NCBI GenBank assembly: GCA_036852015.1
Contig: JAANDG010000103.1
Location: 186,001 to 250,000 of the forward strand
Origin: Pelodera strongyloides
Lineage: Eukaryota; Nematoda; Chromadorea; Rhabditida; Rhabditidae
DNA length: 64,000 nt
Direction: 5' to 3'
How positions within the stretch are numbered: position 1 is the stretch's first letter; every line of letters starts with the position of its first letter. Positions 56,559 to 64,000 of this stretch are shown in pieces. The position numbers and the translations under genes are program-made. Below the pieces are notes generated by a model that was not told where the DNA came from, did not search any database, and saw nothing but the letters and a program-made list of their open reading frames with translations.

Positions 56559-59500
56559 CTAAGCAGCTCGGGCTCCCGTCATCAATGTAGGATTCGCAAC
56601 AAAATCCGTCCAATCCGGAAGTTTCCCGTTTTCGAGCCAATTTTCTCTGGACACCGAACGAACAGCCAAAACATCTTGGAGGGCACCAAGTAGACAGCCT
56701 AAATACGGGATCCCGTGCATAGCATAAAATACCCAGCCAAATGCGGACGATCACCATCCGATCCGTAATGCATTGTAAGCAAATTAGTCCAAATCACCAA
56801 TTTTGAGATGAGGGCCTAATTTATTCCCTGATCCCGTGATCATTCAACCAATCAGGAATCAGATAAATACAAACCAATTACAACTACAAGAGACATTATT
56901 CAAATTTTCGGCCCCTAATCAACACTGGCCAGAAAGTGACGGTTTGCTTTACCACACCACGCTCTTGATATTCTAAGTGTTAGTGTTAATCAAATTCAGT
57001 CGAGTCCTCTATCCCTCACCTCCAGTCCAAGTCAACATCAACTCCATGTTCCTATTCGTGAACGTAATGAACTGGATCTCTTCGGCACACTTTGCATTAC
57101 TTTCTCTTGCAAGTTCCATCAACTCCTCTCTGAATTATTATAATTAACTATTAGGGAACTGTTTCTTCACACATTCCACTGTATTAAAAAGGATGAAAGT
57201 ATTTACAAAATAGTAAACAGTACAATACACAGCGGTAGAGCATAACATATCACCTAACCTACGATTACTAGAATTAACTATTAGGGTACTGATTCTTCAC
57301 ACATTCCAATTCCACTGTATTAAAAAGGATGAAAGTATTTACAAAATAGTAAAAAGAACAATGCACAGCGGTACAGCATATCATATCACCAAACGACTTA
57401 TTACTCAATAGGGACTAAATTTCAATCGGATGAAATTCTGCCTGAATATTGGCAACAAAAACGACTACAACAAAAGTACAAAAAAAATTCTCACTTCACT
57501 CGCAAGTAAAATCCTTTTATAAGCGTGGTACCGCCACAGAACAAAATCGACTGGAATAGCGTACGTCTTACGTCGATCGGACACTAAAAATAAACCAACA
57601 ATTGAAAGGTTAACTGAAAATGATCAAACGCATCCGTCTCCGTCAACAACCGCAATAATGATACTTCATCCAGCTCAATTTTTTTTTGAAACGAAAATCA
57701 AAAAGAAGAACATGACCCTTCTCTACCAGACCTGCACGCAGCTACAGCTCAAGTTCAGGTTTTTGCATGATAATCGATTCAGAAAGAAAGACGAAGAAAC
57801 AACATTCCTACCCTCAAAATTGATTTGAATATCATCTGTGGCAGCGAACAATCAGCATCCATACCACAGCCTTCGAATAGCACTTCACACGCTGTTTCTC
57901 TGAAATAAATGATTAATAATTGCAATTTATCAAGTACCAATAGGATAATAGTACTTTAACAAGTAAAAATAGGCTAATGGTGCTTTAGTAAGAACCAATA
58001 GGAAAGATAAACTTATTAAGGACTTATTAAGGACCAAATGCAATAGGATGGTACTTTATCAAGTACCAAACAAAATGAAGAACAGGAGATCTACTGTAGT
58101 GATTCATGCTCACAAGATCTTAACACTGAACAAAGCATTAAAACAGCCTACCTGACAATTGGCGGAACGGCCAAATATTCGTTCTTTAGGGGTAACAAAG
58201 CTTCCTTGGTAGCCGGAACAAGCTCTTCTCTAAAAAGTGGCTGATTTCAACAAGTGAATCTGACTCTACGGTATGGCTTCAAGCTTCAGTGCTAATTGTA
58301 AGAACTCCTTTATTGCACCGTAGTATAGGATATCAGACAAGTATAATTCAACACAAGTCATCATTACAAAGAAAACGCAAGTTTTTGACCAAAAGTGCAT
58401 ATAGCCAATATAGCAGTGATAATAAAAGCTAAAACTAACGGGCTTTTTCCTTCACCAATGATTTGTGCCGCCCGACTCATCGATGTACAAAAGGCGTATT
58501 TTACCAAGATATCCTCCAACATATTCTGCTCCTGAAAATGAAAGATAAGTTCGCATGGATGATGGATTTGAATTTAATTCAACTTCAACAAACACTCTGT
58601 GATTTCAGAGCTTGCGCATAGATCTCATATCTCATCTGACAATGACATAAAACTGAATACTGAAATAGCCGTTTCTTTTCTTCAACCAATTATTCGGCAG
58701 TAGCGGAATACCAATATGGAAGTGCTAATTTACCTAATTATGCGAATATACAAAAATTTCAAACCTTTATAACATCCCAGTCTTCATCACTGATTTCCCT
58801 TCTATCACCGTTGGCGGTAACAATTTTGCCATGTTTTCTCAGCAATTCACCAATCCGTTCCATCACACTTTTACTGGCCTTTTCAGAAACATCGTACTGG
58901 TTGAGCAAGGTAACGCCTTCAACGACCTAAACCAAAGAAATGGATTCAAAGTCGGAAAGAAAACCGTTACACCATACGTCAAAAAGTATGTATATGTTCT
59001 AGTCTGATGTGCGAAGCGAACGACAGATCGTAAGAACAGCCAACAGTCTCAAAAAAAACAGCAACAAATTAACAAAACAGTTTCTATCGGAAAAAATCTC
59101 CACACAACGCCAATTTTGATGTTTGCGAAAAGACTATATAACCCATTTGCCCATTTAAAGAAAAACTAATGAGATCTTCAACTGCACCTCTTTATATGGC
59201 AAAACGAGGACGGTTAACGTGAAAATCTAAGTGCCTAAACAATAACAAGAGACAAAAAGTAACAGACTCACCGGCATGCACAGTGTTTCGGTGAATCCGA
59301 CATCAATGACAAAAGCAGTATTCGCATTGAATGGTAGGGTTGCCATTAGTGGTGCGGGCACGAAACAGATTGAAGGAACGTCAAGATTCTGGAGGAGAGC
59401 CCGGGCAATATCCGACCGCAAGGCTGATGATGAGAGAGGACTCTCAACAATAACAATCCGACGTTCACGGGGAAGCACGAGCAAGTGGCTGAAATTATAA

Positions 59501-60213
59501 TTTTAAGTGAAATACATTTTTTACAAGGAAGCATTGCAGACAGACATTACATCTGATTCATTGCGTATATATGTCGCAATGCAAATAACGCAGTACACTT
59601 TTGACCATCAATACAATCCACTGTAATTGTTCGCTAATTTGAAACTACCAAGAACTGACGGCCGTCGACCGCCAGCGAAGCCAGTGTAAACATGCAAAAA
59701 CATACTTATAGAATAGATGACGGAAGAATTGCGTAAGTTGTCGGACACGTGGTTCGCCCGATTGATGCAGTAAGTCAGAATCTACGGCCAAAGAACTCGA
59801 ATCCAATAAACTGGTCCTCACAACAGCCCGAGGAGTCATCTCACCAGCAAATCCACATCTAAACATAAAAACGTTAGTAAATGACGAAAAGACCTTGATT
59901 CAGCCGTCCTACTTGATTTGTTCAAAACTGACAATTGACACTTTCACGCTCCCTCAGCAGATTCCATGTTTGAGTTCGTAATACTAATACAGTAATAAAA
60001 CAAACAAACATACTTTGTCAAAGAAGCGCCAATCTCGAGGATAACAGCTGGCTTTATGCTGTCAATAGAAGACATTCCCAGTGAATGAGAAAGAGCAGTA
60101 GATGCCGAGAGCGAGGAGAGGGTTCGGCGGGGACTGCCGGATGAGGCACCCGTCCCAGTTGCCAGTGTGGACGACGTCCTCTGAGACGGCAAAGGGCGTG
60201 CTGACGAAGACAT
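56559..60213 (-). CDS. ACTR10: Actin-related protein, ARP10/ARP11 type (dynactin pointed-end)
   Basis: Predicted subunit of the pointed-end complex of dynactin, the dynein cofactor. Ten exons: 60213-60014, 59858-59706, 59488-59272, 58926-58765, 58531-58440, 58229-58153 (one edge may be off by one), 57899-57812, 57583-57495, 57129-57020 and 56698-56559; about 442 aa (human ACTR10 is about 417). The N-terminus has a Ser/Thr-rich leader of about 50 residues, then AVILEIGASLTKCGFAGE (phosphate-1 loop equivalent), RIVIVESPL, AFVIDVGFTET (second loop), ACEVLFEGCG, CPIDVRRTLF, FCGGTTLIKGF and C-terminal TWTGGCLLGAL. Actin-type ATP-binding residues are only partly kept, as in ARP10 of other animals. 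Introns are short; two use gttt or gtta donors. A decayed Tc1 fragment lies 330 bases upstream. Confidence 0.92.
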
Positions 60214-60479
60214 TGCTCCTCACCAGAAATGCACTGAAACAAGAGAATCAAGAAACGTACGAGAAATTGAACATCGCAAAAATCACACGTTAACAATGAA
60301 AAGAGAAAGGTATTCAAATTCAGACACAGAGGCTGGCGCTAGTCCAAAAGTTCTCTGGTACAACTCCGGTATTTCAACCGCCAAAACGGTAACAATATTG
60401 AAGCAATGAACAACACACAGTTTGCTTATCACCAATTTATTATGCATTGCACGATAAACATATTCAGTCTTCAAATATA

Positions 60480-60883
60480 TCAATATCATCCTTTTCCCTC
60501 GTACAGATCTTCAGACGTTTCTTCAACGAGTCCGCCGTGGTCAATCAGTCTTTACTCTTCACTCCTTGATGCAACTTCTTGACGATCCTGCCTGCGGAAG
60601 TGCGGCTAATCTTGGCCTCGGTTGCCAGTTTTCGGATGCTCTTCGCCGGATTCTGCTCCATCTTCTGCCGGATGAGACTAACATTCTTGGAACTAACTGC
60701 GGCTGCTGGTCTTCCACTTCGAGGACGGTCACTAGTTGTACCCAACTGCTTAAAACGCCGAATGGTGTATTTCACAGTCGAAACAGAAGTTTGGACGATT
60801 TTAGCGACTTCCTTCTGAGATTTCCCCTTCTGAATCAAGCTGATAATCGTGGCACGATCGCTTTCGGACAGCATTTCCTGCAA
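60480..60883 (-). pseudogene. Tc1/mariner transposase fragment (DNA-binding half only)
   Basis: A 112-codon frame (60883-60545) encodes the bipartite helix-turn-helix of Tc1-like transposases: MLSESDRATIISLIQKGKSQ, then VSTVKYTIRRFKQLG, a GRPAAA linker (RSGRP), and a second HTH ending SAGRIVKKLHQGVK. It stops at a TGA, but the same frame beyond the stop still reads family-like (LTTADSLKKRLKIC) for about 26 codons before a second stop. The DDE catalytic domain is absent, so this is a truncated, stop-interrupted copy of a mobile element and not an active gene. Confidence 0.8.
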
Positions 60884-61099
60884 ACCGAAAGATATTCACA
60901 CAGTTGATAACCGTGTAGCAAACGTTCACGTAACAAATATATCTTATTATATAAAGTTGGGAGCTTTGTTTGATTGATTGTGTGTTTGGATGATGTGCGT
61001 TACGCTCAGGTTGTAGGATTGGTTCAGTAGTTCACGTTCCCGTGCACTGAGCCATCTCACTTCCCGAGCGCCCCTCTCACAAACGTCCAAAAAAGGCTG

Positions 61100-61700
61100 C
61101 ATATGTGGAATATGTGTGGTGTATCGTTCGGGCGTTTCTGCGGCACAAAGGGTTCAAAGAACACTCACGGCACAAAACTCAAAGAACGACCAATTTTGAA
61201 AACGAAATCACGCTTCTTGGTCTAATGCTTTATTTACTCTTATTTTACAAAAATTTTCCATTGCCTTTCAACGTGAGATTATCCTCACCTTGAGCAACCT
61301 ACGAGAATCCAGCCCTGAGCTACGCACTCGCAGACTGCATACACTCACTGCATATACTCACCAACGCCATTGCGGATGGCTCACACGAATGCCACACAAA
61401 AGGTTGCATTATACTCCAAGGAAGCGGAGTATCGGCCGAGCGATAATGTTCAAAGAACATCCACTTGCTGTGCAACGCCATTGTGGAGCGCTCACATGAG
61501 CACCACACAAAAGTTTGCATGTACACCAAGGGCGCGGAGTACATGCCGAGCGATAGAGTTCAAAGAACACCCACTGCAGGGCACCTCCACTGCGGAACGC
61601 CCAGTGAACGCTACAAATGCTGCCATATACAGAATGCTTGCTGCTTGCGGGGTATCGTTCGAGCGATTGTGCGGCAAGTAGGCCGAGATCCCTGTTCCAT
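61100..61700. repeat. Diverged ~110-bp tandem repeats
   Basis: Blocks such as 'cgccattg(c/t)gga', 'ctcaca(c/t)ga', 'ccacacaaaag(g/t)ttgcat', 'gcggagta(t/c)' and 'gttcaaagaacacccact' recur at about 61365-61465, 61478-61575 and partly at 61125-61170. Long open frames on both strands over this region are repeat artefacts. Confidence 0.7.
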
Positions 61701-61794
61701 GCAATTCAAGAAGCATATTCGCAATTATAATAATTCCCTGTCAATGGCATCGATGTGTGCTCAACTTGATGTTCCCCGTGGCGCCGGTCCTTAT

Positions 61795-62725
61795 TTAGGA
61801 GGAATATAGTCAACAGAAACTAAGTTATATCCCCGTGTTTGATATTGGTGTAGGTTTCAAAAGGAAAATAACAAAAGTGAAACCATTTCCTTCAGACAAA
61901 TGTTTGCTTCTAACTTATATAGCCCAGCGAAACATTGCGACGTATCATCCAGGCACATTCCTTTTTTTAGGATTTGAAATTTTGAAATTTTTTCGATATT
62001 GTAGAGTCCAGCAAGTTGCAGACAATTTAGGAGGAATATAGTCAACAGAAACTAAGTTCTAACCCGTGTTCAATATTGGTATGGGTTTCAAAAAGAAAAA
62101 GAAAGACTGGAGACTCTTTGGATAGAAATGTTTCCTCCTAACTTATATAGCCCAGAGAAACATTGCGACGTATCATCCAGGCACATTCCTTTTTTTAGGA
62201 TTTGAAATTTTTTCGATATTGAGTCCAGCAAGTTGCAGACAATTTAGGAGGAATATAGTCTATAGTCAACAGAAACTAAGTTCTAACCCGTGTTCAATAT
62301 TGGTATGGGTTTCAAAAAGAAAAAGAACGACTGGAGACTCTTTGGATAGAAATGTTTCCTCCTAACTTATATAGCCCAGAGAAACATTGCGGCGTATCAT
62401 CCAGGCACATTCCTTTTTTTAGGATTTGAAATTTTTTCGATATTGTAGAGTCCAGCAAGTTGCAGACAATTTAGGAGGAACATAGTCAACAGAAACTAAG
62501 TTCTAACCCGTGTTCAATATTGGTATGGGTTTCAAAAAGAAAAAGAAAGACTGGAGACTCTTTGGATAGAAATGTTTCCTCCTAACTTATATAGCCCAGA
62601 GAAACATTGCGGCGTATCAGCCACGCGATATTAAGCTGCTTTTAGGCTTTGGCAATTTTTTCGATGTCCTAGAGTAGAGCAAGTTGCAGACAATTTAGGA
62701 GAAATATAGTCAACAGAAACTAAGT
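61795..62725. repeat. ~215-230-bp tandem array, four full units
   Basis: Units begin with 'aatttaggaggaatatagtc' at about 61795, 62028, 62242, 62470 and a last partial one at 62692. Each contains 'cagaaactaagtt', 'ttcaatattggtatgggttt', 'cttatatagcccag', 'gaaacattgcg' and 'gtccagcaagttgcagacaa'. The two middle units are the most alike and the outer ones more diverged. Not coding. Confidence 0.9.
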
Positions 62726-62799
62726 TCTTTCCCCAGGAAACTATTCTTGCGAGAAAGAGTTGACTCTACTTATAGATATAGCCCAGTGAAACATAGCGA

Positions 62800-64000
62800 C
62801 CATCAGCGAATATTGGAAAGACGCCTCAGGCGGCGGTAGCCGACTGGTACTTTAAATAAAAACGCTCCAGTGCAAACACTGAAACTTTCCAGCCCAAATT
62901 TAGAGCTTACGACTTTTGGAACACCTTGTCATATAGATGTAAATGAAACTATGGATATCACGGTATGGCAATAACTACCAGAACACATAAAAATACAGAG
63001 AATAAATAATAAATAATAATAACAGCAAAACACAGTTGGTAAAACACCCGTCGTAGAGGGGGTGCGGCCAGTGATGTTGTGCGTTCATAACCATTTGGGG
63101 GACCGCCCAAAATTACGGTAATAATTTTGCAGAATAATATACCAAAATTTGTATAATTTTCCAATAAACACTTAATATTATGTCTTAGTCCTTTTTATAA
63201 TACATAATTTGGCTAATTTGTGAAATAAACATTTAAATAAATAATATCTGTAAATGCTGGAGATATTCGCTCATTGGCTGGGTCCCTAAAACAAACTTTG
63301 ATAGATCGCTGAAGAATGAGCTGAGGGCCTCAGTGAGGGGAACGCAACTGATAGATTTATTTTATTGGGCAGACAAAAAAAAATCCAGAGTCATTGGCTA
63401 TTTGACAATGACTAATCTGGTAATAGTTTGTTGGTTTCGCTTGTCTACCTATTCAAACTGTTTTTATTGCGCTTCATATAATTCATGCCTCGAAGATATT
63501 GACTGTCAACTGTAGGACGGCTCCAGTGTGTCTACTGGGTAGGAATGGTAGGTAAAACACACATAAAATAACCTTGTTTTTCAACATCCAACGTGAAGCT
63601 AAGGGTCTTCCCTTCCTACATAGCGACATAGCTTCCTTGCCCTTCGCCGCGGCCGGTCGTCAATAATTTTTCTGCTGGACGTTTATTCTTATTCATTACA
63701 TTGCTGCATTCCGCATATGGACAGTCAGGACAGACTGATTGTGAGAGCCCAATAACCAACAACACTCATCAGCGTCATCTATTCCACTCGAAGGTATGGT
63801 GCGTGGGTCAAGTTTATTGATTTAATTTGAACAAGAAGCATGGCCAGAAAGGTTGAAGATACACGCACATATCTCCGACCCATTACTTGCCCATACGCCA
63901 CATATCTGCACTACACATTCATAGAAACTGGCTAGTAGAAGAACTTTGAGGCCAGCTAACAGACTGGAAAGATTTCTTTATCGAATAGGAAGCTGTAGAC
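62800..64000. other. No gene recognised
   Basis: AT-rich with short unremarkable frames. A 'gtagagggggtgcggccagt' and 'aaccatttgggggaccgccc' stretch at 63053-63110 looks like part of a dispersed element, with no second copy in the window. Confidence 0.45.

Noticed and set aside
61290..61809. Frames of about 70-114 codons on both strands
   Set aside because: They repeat the same residues unit by unit, as expected from the tandem DNA repeats, and match no protein family.

Overview
This window is nuclear DNA from a nematode. It carries a cuticle-type collagen with an N-terminal membrane segment, a furin-like site and cysteine-flanked Gly-X-Y blocks. It also has a receptor guanylate cyclase, a nematode-style glutathione S-transferase, acceptor AGs placed at or a few bases before start codons (as expected for spliced-leader trans-splicing), and an interstitial array of TTAGGC, the nematode telomere repeat. 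Genes are intron-rich (about 80 introns were traced) and the introns are filled with foldback elements, MITEs and simple repeats. Seven exons in a collagen and 32 in a cyclase are far more than Caenorhabditis uses. An intron-rich chromadorean outside Caenorhabditis is my inference; the species cannot be named.

Layout. 1-3.9 kb: no gene seen, repeats only. 3.9-7.4 kb (-): F-box/LRR protein, 8 exons, 344 aa. 7.4-15.7 kb: no convincing gene; repeats, a possible LINE tail and two large inverted-repeat structures. 15.7-31.7 kb (+): receptor guanylate cyclase, 32 exons, about 1150 aa. 32.4-34.8 kb (+): glutathione S-transferase, 7 exons, 210 aa. 35.4-36.9 kb (+): secreted Pro/Glu/Ala-rich protein with a probable GPI tail, 195 aa. 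36.9-40.5 kb: repeats including the TTAGGC array. 40.5-43.6 kb (+): collagen with a tyrosine-rich insert, 7 exons, 480 aa. 45.1-49.3 kb (+): unrecognised basic 160-aa protein, 6 exons. 49.8-52.2 kb (-): RNase-PH-fold exosome ring subunit, 8 exons, 237 aa. 52.9-55.5 kb (-): PLP-binding homeostasis protein, 7 exons, 237 aa. 56.6-60.2 kb (-): actin-related protein of the ARP10/ARP11 (dynactin) type, 10 exons, about 442 aa. 60.5-60.9 kb (-): decayed Tc1/mariner transposase fragment. 61.1-62.8 kb: tandem repeats. 62.8-64 kb: nothing recognised.

Exon models were built by eye. I required GT-AG introns, compatible phases and family-like protein across every junction. All nine multi-exon models sum to a multiple of three except the actin-related gene, where one exon edge is uncertain by one base. 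The three adjacent minus-strand housekeeping genes (actin-related, PLP-binding, exosome) could be co-transcribed, but spacings of about 0.7-1 kb are long for a nematode operon.

I saw no clearly new biological system. The best leads are the TTAA-bounded foldback/MITE families, a set of 5' splice sites with T at intron +3, the tyrosine-rich collagen insert, and a cyclase with a degenerate pseudokinase next to an intact catalytic domain.
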